Shown here: piece by piece, positions 25,501 through 40,500 of the stretch
How positions within the stretch are numbered: the first letter of the stretch is position 1
How the letters are laid out: each line of letters begins with the position of its first letter
From: Centropus unirufus
Taxonomy: Eukaryota > Chordata > Aves > Cuculiformes > Centropidae
Assembly: GCA_013397695.1 (NCBI GenBank)
Contig: VYZI01000203.1
Span: 349,920 to 413,919 of the forward strand
Length of the DNA stretch: 64,000 nucleotides
Direction of reading: 5' to 3'
Notes under the pieces: generated by a model
What the model was told of the DNA's origin: nothing
What the model saw: the letters and a program-made list of their open reading frames with translations, nothing else
Database searches by the model: none
Program-made: the position numbers and the translations under genes

Positions 25501-28500
25501 GCCAAGATGAAGCAGCAAACGGCAAAAGGAATTATCTCAGACCAAGACCGCAACTGAAATAATCAACCAATACACTGAGTGCCGCTTTTAAATACTCAAA
25601 ATCTAATCAAGTATTGTTAATATTCTGTCAAAGTATACCTGCTTGTACGCTGTCACGCAGGCTGAACTGCAGAACTTTTTGGACTGTCCCTCTACCTGGA
25701 GCACGTGGCACTGACCCGAGCCGCTGTAGCAGTACCCTCCGCAATTCTCACAACAGTTCATGGTCAAGTTGTTCGCTGAGCGGAACTTGGAGAAGCAGGC
25801 GTCGCTGCAGAGCTTGTGCACCACGTTCTGGTAATTCACTTCATGCCTGATCTGGAGCGAAAGAAAGAATATGTAAGAAGAATAGAAAGAAGCATAGAAT
25901 CGTAGAGTGGTTTTGGTTGGAAATTGAGTCCAAGAACCTGTCTGTTTGTCTCGGGCACAGCAAATTGGCCTGATTGAAAGGAAAATCAAATGGAAAAGGT
26001 AGCAATTACCACTGCGTTCTTCTGGCACATGCTGCACTTGGTGGAAATGCTGTTAGTGTGAATGGCCACAACGGGTTTCCTTTTCAGTTCATACGTAGAA
26101 AGACAATACTGGCTGCAGAAATCCTTACTGGAGTTCGTATTGTCAAACTGGGCAGTGATCACATCCTTTGGATTTAGAATGTCTCTATGGAAAAGAGGAA
26201 AACAAACAAACAGAGAATTAATATTGGGTTCATGTCAGCTCGCTGTCCTTTCTGTTTCTGCAGACTAAACACTCCCTAGAAGAGCGTGGATCCATTTAAT
26301 TTAAAGCTTTTCTTTTTGCTGATCCAAGTGCCTGACTTCATATTCAGCGATACAACATCTCATAGAGCCAGGCCCAAAGGTCTCCCTTTGCCAATTTGGA
26401 CAGAAACAAACACAAAATTTTAATAATCAAAATGTTTTTTAGGGCTGAAGATCCAGGCCTGTGTTTGTTTCCAACAGGACTGTGGACAATGCAGACCTTC
26501 TCGAAAGAGCTTTTCCCAAGGAGGCTCACAAAAGCAAAGCTCGATTTCCATGCTAGGCTGAGGAAGAAAGCAACGGATTTGGGTCCTCCTGAAACCCCAA
26601 TTACTTACAAAAAAATAATTCTTAATCTCTTCACATCTTATGAAAGCAGTGATGACACATTTTGAACAGCTAAGACCTACAGAAATCTGAGCTGAGAGTG
26701 GAGCCAGGCTGGAAAGTTAGTTCTTTTTTTTTAGAATCCAAGGAAATAACCTGCCTCAAATATATTAATTTACCCTTGGTTTATTTCATTTTAGGGATTC
26801 AGTCAATCTATGTTCATCTAGAAGAAATAACACATTAAATACTTTTTGAACATGTAACTTTGAGGGTGCAACAATATTTTCAAATGGCAGGAACCTGTAG
26901 CACCTCCTGAGATGCCGTTTTTCGCATGTGGTTCATTTAAATAAAGAAAAAGACAACTTGTAGGCTTCACAACAGGGGTTTTTAAAACAGGGGGTTTTAA
27001 AATCCAATTAACAAAATGGAACTGAAAGCAGACAGACCAATTAAAAACTAACAGTGTGAGCCACGATGTTTTGAAGGGAAGCACAACAGAAGTGGGCACT
27101 CCAGGACCAGTGTGTGGCGTAAAAAGGGAATCGAAGCCTTTCATTATCTGCTTGCATATTGATTGTTACCGCCACAAATTAAAACACCGCCCTACTTTGA
27201 GCAGCTTGAGCAGGTTTTCTTGGTAGAAGCTGGTGGGCGAGAGACTGGAACAGTGTATCCAGTGAGGCACAGTGTGGAGCAGAAGAGCTGGGTAGAGCCT
27301 TTCCTCTGGTACGCGGTTTGCCCCTTCTGCAGGATTTTTTTACAGCCAGAACAGGAAACCTGAACAGCTGTGGCTGGAACTGAAGGAAGCATTTTACTCA
27401 TGCCAGAGGATGCCACAGCAGGCTGGAAACCTGATGACAGCTGTGGAGCTAAAAAAAGAAAAAACAGAGAGAGAAAACATAGAGGAAGTGTTGTGCATGT
27501 GTTACAGAGAAGTCACTTGCATGCAGGGGCAATCACAACACTTTGGACTTCACTTGGGTTGTCAGGGTCTAAGAGGGAATTAAAGAGCAGACAAACTCAC
27601 TCCAAGTACATGCCCTGTGCTGGTTTTCTGCGTAGCAGATTGAGCTGCTCTTCAGACCAAGAATACCCTTTTAACCCCTCTCTCACATTCAGTTTTCCTA
27701 TGCTTCCACAGTATAATTATGCTCAGAACTCTGGATTTCAGTCTCTAAAACAAAGGGGTTCTTTTGTCCTGCTGGGGGCAGGCAGAGCAACCAGAATGCA
27801 GAATGACCTGCCAGACCATTGGCAAAGGTGACACTTGTGACAGATTGAAATAAAGGTAGTTGTTGCCTGTTCCTTACCAAGAGGACTGCCACTGACTGAA
27901 AATACAGCACTGATTTTCAGCTCCCCTTCCTGAGATTTTGGCTGTTGGCTGTACTCCTAAAACAGAGGGAAAGGAAAAGGAGAACAAATACACACATGTA
28001 ATAATAGGTTACACCATTTCCATTCTTTCACAATGCTGCAGTGAATCTTAAGGTAGAGAGAGTGTCTGGCCTAAGGCTGCTCCAAAGGCCGGATTTATGG
28101 ATGCTGCTGTATGAACACCACACACAGAACCTGCTCGGAGGCTCACGGCAAACTAGAGCTGAGGGTGTCGCGTAGGGCAGCCTCTGGTGCACTCCCCTTT
28201 CCAGTTGGACTCCAAGCCACCTCAGAGTTCAGCCAGACAGGGCTTAACAGAGATCTCTTGTTTTCCACTCACACACCCTCTCCATCCCAAAGTGCTTCAC
28301 AGCCCTTGCCCCTGCTCAGTGAAAGGAGCCCTTTCAGAGATGATAAGGAGACAGAGGCAAGGACCTGGCAGTGGGAAACCTCTGTACTTAACCAGGAATG
28401 AAGCACCTTGGAGCAGCCTAAGGCAAAGCTTTGCAGCAGAGCAAAGCTGGCACCACCAGAGCCAGACCTTCAGTCCCTGCTCAGCCTGGCTCCAGCGAGA

Positions 28501-31500
28501 GGGAAATCACCTCACGCTTCCTACAGGAGGAGAAAATCCCTGCAGGCAGTCACTTATGGAATAGCTGACGTACTAGGAATTACGAGCTCACTCCACAGCC
28601 GCTGTTCTTAGGCTGACACCACGCTCCGTGCTCTCCCTGGAAACCTGAACCATAAAAGCAGCTTGTAACACTCTACATGTAAATCTCAATAGGCTGAAAA
28701 GCATAATCTCTTGGAACTACAGAGATGATAAGATTTAACCTACTTAGTGTCATCTGAGAGCACTGCGGGCATGATGTCATGTTCTGACTGAGCCGGATTC
28801 ACAGTTGCTGTCTGGCTGCAAGGCAGGCCAGTTCAAACCCACTCAGCAAAATCAAATGCTCACTTCTCCTCATCCCAAAATCCCATGACATCCATGTAAT
28901 GTACACTAAAACTTAACCCTTCTCTTACTCTGTGGGGAAATCACAAATTTGTGCATGAGGACAATCAAACTATTTCTCAGGGATCTCCCAGAAAGGCAGG
29001 CAATGGTGTTTGTTCACCACATGAACCACCAGGTGGAAACACGACTCAAGTCAGAGAAGCTTTTAGGCTGTGTATGGGCATGCTGTGACAATTGGTTTTA
29101 AAGCACAATGGGATTGTTTTCATACGACAATTTATAAACTACTTATTCACAGAAATACAGTTTTTAAGCGTTGTAACTGCAGTTTTATCCTTGGTCAATA
29201 CTGGAAAGAGAAATGGAGGCAAATCCTGACATCAACTGTGCATGATCAAGCATAGTTGCACAGCAGCGTAACAGAGCTGAGAGCCAAGAGCCTTCAGCTC
29301 CAACTATCGGTTACAGCAAGAAATGCTCTTATTTTTCAGGATTTATGAAAAATAAAATAACTCACGAATTCCAATCTAAAAGCAAAACAAGATGAACTTT
29401 CATCAGTTCTCCTACTTTTCCAACATCAGGCAGAGTTGATAATTACAGGATTTTACTCCAGGAGTGAGTAGTTTGAACAACACAATATTTGGCATTTCAA
29501 GTCTTCACTTTTACTTATTGATTCGCTCTTTGATAACCACAGTCACCTCCCATCGCATTCCACACAAATCCACACTGCAGAGGCCACCTTGGGAGGACAG
29601 AGGAGCAGACAGTTTTAACTCTCCTACACATGGTCTGACGTTCTATACTCTTCTGGAAAACCAAACCCAAACAATCTCACAGGATCAGAAATTAGAAGGG
29701 CAGGGAAATCTGAATAGCTTCACATACGCAGTTTACGTCCTTTTTTTTATTGAGTCAAGAGTTATTGTGGGAAAAGAAGGAAAACTGTTGGGAAGACAAG
29801 TCTGAGAGGAGGTAGAGCAGAATGATGCTGGAGAAACTACGCTTGCACAAGACCAGCAGCGCTCCCGTGTCGATGCAAGTGGGACCAACCACCTTGGGGA
29901 GCTTCACACACCTCTACCAGCACAAAAACTCTGCTACGCAACCAGAGCGCAGCAGGGAGACAAGAACTGCCACTGAGATCATTGTCCTGGCGCTGCACGG
30001 CAAACCAGTGGCAAAGAGACTGGACTGTGCTCCGCAGTCCCTGCCCTGGCACCACTCAATCCACGGGGCAGACTTTCCCCATTTGGCAAGAACTGAGCTT
30101 TTTAACCTCTATCATCATAAAAAATGTCAGTCTCCAGTGAGAAAGGCAGCTGGACAGGCTTAAACTGACCTCACTGACAAGTATGGATTTACATATTGTG
30201 CTAAGGGAAGATCTCCAAGAGTTAACTTAAAACAAGAATAATGAACCTTTAAAAGGGAAACAGCAGGAAGAGCAGTGTTCTGCTACCCAGCTCTGACAGT
30301 GACTACTCCCAAAATAGTCAGTAAAACATTTTATTTCCTAGTGAGGCTGAGTTGAGATGAAATGTCTACATTGCCACAGATTTAATAATCAGAGTTTTAC
30401 AGCACTTGGCTTTGTCTCTCAACTGAAAAGCAAAACATTTCCAGTGACATGCTAACATGAGATCAAAAAGTCGGGGGTTGGTTTTCATGGCAGTATAAAA
30501 GGGGAAAATCCTTCTACTAAATTGAATTCTCCAAGTGAAATTTCGGTCAACAAACCAAATAAATTGCTGAATCTACGTCCAGCTCAGTGGGTCAGCTGTC
30601 AGACCAAAATGAGAAATGCAATGGGAAACTTACCTTGGCATTATCAGGTTCATCTTTAATTTTGTCTAATAGTCCCTGCTGTGGGGCCATAGCTTTATCA
30701 TATTCGTCATCCAAAGGCTCCTCCTTAATTCTAATATTTGATGCAAAGGAATTCCCCAGCTCTTGTCCAATAGATTCCTTACTAGAAAATAGGTAGCTAG
30801 ACTCCTGAAACAATAATATGAAAAACAATTCACCCTCCTGCATCTGCCAAGAGGAGTTGGGCTGCTGGCAAGGGGAGTTTCTGTTGCAGACCAAGAGAAA
30901 TGGGTCCTGCACTGGAAGGTGGGAGAAACGATGGGCAGCGCCTGCTGCCCCTACCTCCCTGCAGCACCCTCGGTCATCCCACCCCCAATCCTTTCCACCT
31001 CTCTGGACTCAAAGCAGGAGCCACCCAGCTCTCTAAGTTGCTGTCAGTAGGGGCATTCGGCTGTTTGGGCAGTGTCTCCTGTTGATAGAGCTGTTCCCTG
31101 TCTCAGCTGGAGGAAAGGCAGCAGGTCAGATGGATGCATCCAGGTCTAGATTCGGCTCACCAGGCAGTCAGACCACGCTGAATGTGAGAGCGGCTATCAA
31201 AGGAATCCTCAATCCAAAGAGAGGGTCAGCAACATTTTACAGGAGTATATGCACTGTTTAAGTAGCAAAGATGTCTGCAAGTCAGAAGATCAGTTTTCTT
31301 GATACTCAAATTTACACTCAAATACAAAAAAAAAAAATAATACGTATTTTGAATTATTCCAGTATATTGCTGTGCTTGCAAAAGTGTTTGAAAGATCTAT
31401 AGCTTACCCTGAAGTTAGTTTCTGGAGTTTGTGGCGCTAACTGCGTCCGTAATGTTTCTTCTACTTGATTATGAACTGAGGAAAACATATACATTAAATA

Positions 31501-34500
31501 GAAATGAATACAGATTCCAAAGCATTTCCTTTAAAACTACCTAGAGTCTCATCCTGAGCCCCAGCCCCGCAGCCTCACAGCGCCTCAGAACTATTAAACT
31601 CCCTTTCTCCTCCCTGCAAATAAGAGGGTAAAAGAGAACTGACTTTTCTATTATTATTCTATTCTGGCATTATTTTCCCATTGCAAGAAAACAGTTGCAA
31701 AATTCTGAGGTGAGTTGTTCGTTTGGAATTCTCTCCACCTCAGTGAGTACTGACTGCCAAATTTCAACATCTGAATCAGAAAATATATTTAAATCAGAAA
31801 AGCTCTTTTCAGAGCAACAACTTTCGTCCTATTCTTTGCTTTTTTGGTCTTTTCCCTTTTGTCTTCTTCTCAGGAAAAAGCAGCTTATGCTTTTTCAGGA
31901 TGCATCTTCTCAAAATCACTGGGTTTGCCTGGATACTGGATGCTGCCCATGAGCATTTACTCCTGTTTCAGTCACTGACTGCTCTACCTGAGCCTGCACA
32001 GCTTTCAGCCACAATCTTATACCTGTGGGTATTCCCAGTTTTCTGAAATATGTCTTTTGCAAAAATATTCTTCAATTGATTTCCACCTGAAGGGAAATAA
32101 AGAGCCATCTTTAAATCGTCTTTGTTTTAAAACCATTCGTATTATTCCTCTATAATTTTTGGAACCTGGAAGCACTAACTTTCAGACACAGATACTACCT
32201 AGAAAAGGTTTAAATATTGCAATTGTAAACTCTGAATCTGAGCAGGCAGCCAGGAGGCTCCCTTGCATGCTCCAGCCTGCTTAACCTGAACTGAGAACAA
32301 TGAACGTCCTGACTTGGAAGGGACCCACAAGGACAATTGAGTCCAACTCTTCTCCCTGCCCAGGACTTCACTCACTGTTCGACTGCAACTCCCAGAGGCT
32401 GGGGAGTCAAAAACAAGGGTGTGAGCAGCAAGACTTCCGGTGCCTGTCAGGCTCTCTGAAATGAGGACTGGATTACAGGCACCTTTGGTTCTCTCCGTGT
32501 TGGCTAGACCAGGTCCAGCACACAAGGATTAGAGGAAGGAGGAGAGCAGTGTCCCAGGGAAAGCAGATCTGAAATAACTCCCTGGCTGATTTCCTGCAGG
32601 CACCAACGCATTTCTAGCAAGGTCTTCTGTGATGCTGCTATGAAACTCACACTCATTTAAATACATACATATTAGTGAGGAATTAGTACTTTTCTCAAAA
32701 AAAGCTTTCCTGGGCATCTAATTAGCCATAACTCTGTCATTTTTACTTCTGAGGTGTTCCAAAATCTAGAAAAAACAGTGAGGAAAGACAAAAGGAAGCT
32801 TGAATGGTCACCCAGCTTGGTTCATACCCCACAACAACCACAGGTACATTGAGGATGTGGACCAAGCTGTGCAGGATGAAACCCCCTAACACTGCCGGGC
32901 CCTTCTGCAAATCCCAGGCCCTTAAAAGAGCTCATGGTATTCTGGAGTTCCTTATAAAGTGCTTCCCTACACACACCTATGCGTGTTCTCTCCAACCAAT
33001 GATGCTTTTAATAACTGGCCCTATGGCTAATTCCTGTCTAGACCTTCCTCTTTGCTGGGTAACCAGGTCTACGATGTCAACAGTTACCTGCTTTGTCAAG
33101 GAAACTGCTTTTCAATCTAGAATCCATATCTTTAGGGATTTTTTCCAACCGTTTTTCACGTTCTTGAAAATGTCCTTCTCTGTTCTTGTCCTTTGCTGAA
33201 AAAGTCTCTTTGCCATTATCTCTTGTTATGCTAAAATCTTTTCGAGTCGTTTTAAATACAGGGCCCTGCTCAAACGGTGAGGTGAGATCCTTCTGGATTG
33301 CATTTTGAATCTGGATTTCTTTTTCACTGTCCAATTCCTGCTCGGTGACTCTCTTGCCCTCTTCCAGATGTTCTTCATCTTGAATAGCTAAAGAAAGAGT
33401 GTCTTTTGGAGCAAAACTCTGCTCGTCATCATTGTCACTCCCAACGACAGGTATGCCTGCAAGGTCCCCAGAGTTCAGGAAATAATCATCATCATCCAGC
33501 AGGGAGTTCTCAGACCCCGTTCGATTCTGTATTCCATACGTGATGCTGTCGAGGGCAGGTGCTAAGCTGTGGTCAGTGTCCTCAGACATTTCTGCATCCA
33601 GGACTTCACCACCTAGGGGAAAGCACCCAGAAACAGTCAGATTCACCAGCTTGATGTGTAACAGAGGACAAGGCTAAGTATCCTTTGCTAATCTGCCTGA
33701 TGCTGCGGTTCCCGAATGCTCTAAGCCTCCTTGAGCCATCACCACTGATAAAACATTGCTGACATCAGAAACTGTTCTACTGCCCTCACCACACAGCGAA
33801 GCTGAACTGCATCAAACCAACCCAAGAAAGAAAAAACATTAACTTCAACCCGTCTCATTTATAACGCTTTTGGAGAAGGAAGTGCAGGGAGGGATTGAGA
33901 AGCAAGGGCTAGAAGAAGGGCAAGGCAGCCTTTTCAGCAGCAATGATGCTTCTAAGAGACGTTTAATGGAGCTACAGCCTTATGTAAATAAATAAAAATA
34001 CTTACATTTTTCTGTAATATCAAATACCGCATCAGATTTATCTTCAAACTGCAAAAAGGAAAGCATTGTATCATTATCTTGGTCAGCTGCCATGGACTTT
34101 GCTAAAAAGCATCCCACAAAACCAAAACTGACCAGAAGGATCACAGCTCCTCCTCCTCCTCCTTCCCTTCTTGCCCCAAGCAAAGTTCTACCAATTAGCA
34201 CTGTTACATGACTGAGAAGCCACATTTACCCTCCCAGGTTCAGAAGGACCAAGAAAAAGCACACAACGAAAATCTGAAATAATCATCGCTTCCCAGAGCA
34301 GTGGAGGAGAGAGGGGAGGGAAGGGAATGCACAAATCTTCACTTCTACACGAGACACTTGTACCAGGTCAAGATCAAGATCACAGCCTCTCTGACCTCTG
34401 AGCCTTTGTTTTCTCTGTTATAAATGGAAAAATAGCAGCACACACAACATGCACTGACATGGGCTGCACGATCCAAAGGGTTCATCTTTCCAAGAGGGAA

Positions 34501-37500
34501 TGTCCTCTTTCCAGGAACAGGGAAATGCAATGCTTAACTTCCTAATGCTGATGAGACAATGTCAGCATGAGTGGAACCAGAGAGAACCAGACAATGGCTC
34601 TGAGCAGAGTATAAAACGCCATTTTTCATCAAACATTCTCCAAGAGATGTTAAAGATAATGGTGTACTTGAGTGCTGCCCACAGAACTACGTACACTTGG
34701 TGTAATTAAAGTTTCCTTAGAACATACGACTCCATAGCATCCTTCCCTCCTGCCTAAAAGACAACAACCTTTCACTGAAGTTGTCTCTCCTTTCTGTCTC
34801 CAGCTCTGTGTTTTCTTTTCTGGCAGCCCCTGCTCATGCTTCCTAAGCCACCTTAAGGAAAGTAATGGGATTTGATAACAAAGGGATGATCTCTGATTTC
34901 ATTTAACTCAAGTGTCATTTAGTTGATAAATCCGATATTCCACAGGGGTGTGATGGGAACTATGGGTTTAGGAGCAGCCAGCTCCACGAAAGGAGGACAT
35001 CTTGCCCCAGGTTCAGCCGGGAGCAGTAAGTCCACCAGTCTCTTTCCAATATCATTTGCAGATCTGCAAAGGCAAGATCATTCCTTCAGCTTAATTTGAC
35101 ACGCATGGAACAGTGGGGACCTGTTGAGCATTGTGAACATCAACACAATCTGATATTGCATCAGAATTCCCAGCTTCCCTGAGCAGAGAGTTAAGGCTGG
35201 AAAAGTGGGACAATGGACAAAAAGAAAAAAAAGTTCCATTTTTACAAAAGGCCAAATCACATCACTGCAATTATCTGGAGGGAAAAAGATCAAGGAAACA
35301 CCTTCTGGGAAAGGTTTCCAAGGCCTGAGTTCTGCTACTGCTGTAACAATCCTAGCGGTCTCCAGAGATGCAAGTTCAACGTTGACCTGAAGGCCACTTG
35401 TAGTCAACTCAGTTAACACCAGAGTCAAAGCAATCCCGTAAATACTGGGTAAACACCCAGTGCCAAGGACAAGGACAGCAGTGGGGCAGTGTTCTCACAG
35501 AAGAACAGACAAAGGAACTTGTTGCCATCTGATATCGGTATCAGAGCACGAAGCTTTGACCTCAGCCCTTTCCTTGCTTCCTGTCAACAAGGCTCGCTCT
35601 TCTCCAGCCTCAGACAGTTTGGGGGTAGGGCGCGAGCTGCAAACATTCACCTGAGCTGAAACATTAGATCACCCCTTTCTAGAAGCGCGTTTGTATCAAA
35701 GTAGTTCTTTGACTTTTTGGAAATCCAGAGTGCCTACAGGGAGGTCCTACCATGGCCCTGCTTACCTCGTACACTCAGACCCTAGGGACTCATCCTCCTG
35801 TGGGGACAACAAACCTTTCAATCACACATGATAAAACAGAAGTGCTGCTATCAGGAAAAGGAGACATTTTGCCATCTGGACCTCTCTGTTTCATACAAAG
35901 AACTGATAAGGTGCAGGTCAGCACAAGGGGGCACCTGCAAGAGTGCACAGGGACCACCATAAATGTTTTGGACAAGTTGGAAAACATGTACAACCTTCCT
36001 GGAAGGAATCCAAGACACTTCCCAATCATGAGGTCATCCTGGGGAGGGAGGGGAAAGGCCCATTGTGTTTGTTTTCTCTTTCTTTTGCTACCAAAATAAG
36101 AGATCACCTTGAATACCTTCTTCCTTTAAAAGGTTTTAGGATACAGAGGGGGATGAGTCCTAGGGCCAAAAGCTTCCATTGGAGATGCTCATAAAGCAGG
36201 AACTCCAGCATCTGATCACATTGGCATCTTTATCTAAGCCACCACCCAGTTTGTGATGGTGCTGAGCCACAGACAGGACACAGGGAAGTGTTTGAACACC
36301 TATCCACATGCACAAATACATACCTATGTGTCTCCTTAGTGAATTCCTAATCCTGGAACAGGCTGTAACTGCACTATGCCCTCAAATGAGGGCTCCTACA
36401 CTTATTTTCTCACCTTGTGTGTGTTACTCTCTCAATAACATACACTTCTATTCCCTTCCTGAATCCTGTAACAGCCTTGTCTAATATAATCTCAGAAGGA
36501 AATTTCATATATCAATAGTCACATAAAATATATATTACCTTAGTCAGTCATATAACTTGGCATTCATTGGATTACAGTCTTTTATTACAAAGAAATGTAA
36601 GTAATAACACCCAAGTTGCTATTTCTGCGCTATTCTATTACAGTTCTGCAAGGGAATTCCCTCTCTCGCCAGTCCTCACCACCTCCTCCTTTGATCCATC
36701 AGCATCCACTCCTAATTTCCTTTATTTCTTCGGCTCATATTTTTTGATCAGTGGAACAAGAGTCCTGTGGAGGCAAAAAATGAATCTGATTCACCAGGTG
36801 GCACTTCCTATGGGTCATTTTTGTCAGATGTAAGAAGAGCAACCTCAATATCCCAGGTTAGGTCCTAGGTAACTACAGAGTGGCAAGTATCCAGAATGGA
36901 AAGTTTTCTGTTAAAATACTTGAGGCTTAAGCTCCCTAACAGAGTCCTGAAAGCGCACGTGTGGTTGGAAAACACAACTCAAGACCATCACATTTTAGAA
37001 CACCTTCATTCTATCACTTTACCTCACATTTTGCCAAAGACCTTAATGATACCTCAGTGCTTCTCCACAGTGAGCATTCCCTAAGAGTCTAAGCCAGACC
37101 AGACTAAATTCAAGAGGATCAAGATCGAATCCTTCAGGATGGATCTTCCCCAGTGATTCCACCTCCTCAGCGCTGCACACAAACCCATGCGCTGCCCACT
37201 TGGCTTGTGAAAACTGAATAAATAAAACCAGGATACAGAAATGGTGACAAAACAACGCGGTATTCCTGGAAGCAGTGTGTTTTACTTTAAATTATCTATT
37301 CTTTACAGAAAGGCAGAACTGCTTTTATAAAAAGAACACACTCCACTGGGTAGGATGCTATTTTATGGAATGGTGTGTTCAGGAGAGCGTTACCCCTCGG
37401 TGCTCACCCCACTTGGCTTCCAGTGGGTGACAGAAGGGCAGTGTTTACACTTTAATACAAAGTGCTAATTCAAAATACCTAAAAACCTGTTCCATGCTTC

Positions 37501-40500
37501 TAACGGCGTTTGAAGTTGCCATAGCACCCCTAAATCAAACAATTCCTAGCTTATTTGCGGGCCATATAAAGAGAGAGGCTGCCTGCAGCCACAACCTCGT
37601 TTTGTATGCAAAACAGAGAGTTTCTTTAAAAAACACAACCCCAAACAAGGTGGCCCCTTCACACACCCAGGCACAGATCTTTCTGGTGACCCCTCTGAAG
37701 CCTGATCCTAGGTTTTACTGCACCCATGAGCAAACTGTTGAAAGGAAGCAGATGTTAAGAAAACTGCAATTAAAACCAATTGCAGACGATTCTTTCCTCA
37801 GCCCTGTGCACACAGCATCACACGAACTTATCGCAATGATAGGGAAGGCACCATTTAACAAATAACAAAATCAATTTAAACTGCAATTGCTCTTCTGGAA
37901 GCAGGTGTGGGGAGCTCAGGAAGCATCCCTTGACCTTTTACACATGACACCCCTGGAAGGGATGCCAGGCAGCCACACTGCACGAGCAGCACGGAGCAGC
38001 AGGCTCTGCCGGAGCCACCTGCCACCACGCAGACAGACCTATTGATCCCTACCTCTGGAACACCCGGGCAGGGAAGAGCAGAAGGTAACAAAGAGCCAGC
38101 CTGCTGCAAAACCAACACAGGAAAAGAACGGCTGCGGGAGGAAGAGAACCTGGTGGGGTCAGGGGAGCTGCCTCACTGCCCCAGCTCCATGGTGGTCCCT
38201 CATCCCAGCCATCCCAGCCAAATTCAGCCTGGCACCTGGGAACCCCTGGGGTTTGCTGGCAGGGCCTCACCTTGCTCTGGAGAGGTGAGAGTGGGTTCAG
38301 GGCTGCCTGTAGGAGAGGAGAGCAAGAGCTCCGCAGATGTGCAGAGGTGCGTCCTTGAGGGCAGCCAGGCCACACTCAGGGCTCCAAAACATTTTCTTTA
38401 ATCACTATTCTAGTCTAAGGGTAATTAAAGGGATACTCTGAGGGGTATTTTAAAGGCAAATCCCAAACAATCACCTAGCATGTACAAAGACAAAGGTGGC
38501 ATTTTCCAATTTCTTGTGGCTCCCCATCTTTCTCTTCAAGAAACATAGCCTTGCACTCACTCACTTCTGCATGTTTGATTTTTAATTTTCAATAAAGATC
38601 CGGGCTGATTTACTTGGGCATTTTTAGAACCCTGAACGAGTCACTAGAAATCACAGGGAGGGGTTCAGCATGGAAGCGTGTTGCCCCTTTCTGCCCCTTG
38701 GTTTTTCTGATATTTCTGAGGTTTCCGAATACTTCCAGGTCAATTCCAAACGAAGCCCCTGTCCACCTTCTGCTTCCATATCCTCAAACACACAAGCCAC
38801 CCGCTGTTACCAGCCTGTATGGGCCAGGGAGATAAGTCTGCCAAATACACCGTTACAGCTTTATTGTTTCTGACTGATTGGTGGTTTCACTCTACACCTC
38901 CAAAACCAGAGGGGGATTCCAATCCCTTCGCCCATCCATGCACAAAAACAGACATTTGAGAAGGAAGCTTCACCTTGTAACGGCGTTTGCAGAAACACTA
39001 GAGTCTGATGTGCTGATCTGATGCCTGCCAGACGTGTGGGCTTTGCAAATCAAGAAAGACATAGAGGCAAAGCACACATCAAGCAAACAAACCAAGACAT
39101 CCACAATAAAGGCATCATTTCAAAAATCAAGAACTTTTCCCTCAAAACCTCACCCCTGGCTGCACACTGAACTTGCCTGCTGCTGGTTAAGGCCCTCTGC
39201 AAACAGCTGCTGACACAGGGATTTTGGTTATACTACATCTGGAAGTGACCCAAAATGGGGATAATTCCTATTTCTCACAGCCTAAGTGAGGAAAACTCAA
39301 CCAAAGTTACTGGATGTAAGAATCACCAAACCCAAAGCAGTGTCTTCCTGATGGGATACTCAGCAATCACTCCAAACCAAACAGCTCCATTTGGTTTGGT
39401 ATTTTAGCACCCCATAAGGAAGGCAGTGTTTCCCAGGGCACAGACCTGTCCTTTTGGCCAAAGCTTTTAAAAGTGCAGCTGTTTAGAAGAGGACATTCTG
39501 CAAAACACACAAACCCCTTAATTCCACTTAACTCAGAAGCCAAGGAGCTCCTAAGACAGCACTGTCTTTAAGGGAAACCCAGCCCCTATAACACAATGAG
39601 GGTAACAATCCAGGGCGAAGGACCAGTACTACCACCTTGGAATGATCCCTGTGCTCCATATCTCCCCCAAGAGGATAATTACCCATTGTAAGAATTGCTT
39701 GTTACCAGTTATGTTATTAACAGGAGCGGGGGGAAGCTCTATGAATTAATCTTTCAAGAAATCAATGTATAAACCCTAATTGTCTCCTTCTCCTTGTAAT
39801 CTATCCCCAAATAAGCAGCATACAAGACGGCTTTGCATGCAAACCAGGAAACTTTACAAACCCAGCACCTTCTGCTTGTTGCTCCTTGCCGGCGCGGTTT
39901 ACATGTTAACAGGCCCACACGGGTGAATCATCTCCTCAGCCATTGGGCACTGCAAGCCTTTTCCCTCCTTGTAAGAGTTTGATGCCAACAACAACAATTG
40001 GTGGTGAAAACTGGCGAGCCTGGATGTATATCCAGTTCTCTCTACTTTGGTTTTCCTGTCCTTAAAGAGAGCAAAGCAACCATGTGCTCTACTTTATTCT
40101 TCAAAGCACCTTCCTAACTCAGCCTTCCTTTTTTGCCTCTTCGACTTCTCTTCCACGTTCCTGTACAGCTTATGATTTTCTCCTCTCCTGTTCTTATACA
40201 AACTGGTATTTCTTTCAGGTGCCTACAATTCCAGTCTCACTTGTAGGTGTTGCCCTGGTTGGCTTCTACTGCTTCTCTTCCTATGGAGAAGTGGTTCTCA
40301 CAATAGGCAGCTCAGTTGGATGCTCCACCTTCTTTGCAGATATTATTAAAAGGCTCTTCAGAATGAAATGCCTGCACACCTGTAAAAACAGGCAGAGAAA
40401 ACACCAGTGCTGTGTGAGCAGAGCTCCTGTGATTGGCTTCATGAAGCACTCGAGAACTACCCTGCTCCACCAACAAACAAGACCCTAGGCACCAAACAAC

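Noticed and set aside
33980..34225. Alternative ZMYM4 start reading through the intron into exon 2 (MAADQDNDTM...)
   Set aside because: The frame crosses a proper acceptor (TTTTGCAG). The exon 1 start at 44274 matches the human N-terminus and phase. Without transcript evidence this is retained intron.
40084..40488. A 134-codon plus-strand open frame in ZMYM4 intron 1
   Set aside because: It shows no recognisable domain and no flanking promoter or splice support; its hydrophobic, Cys-rich look comes from T-rich DNA.
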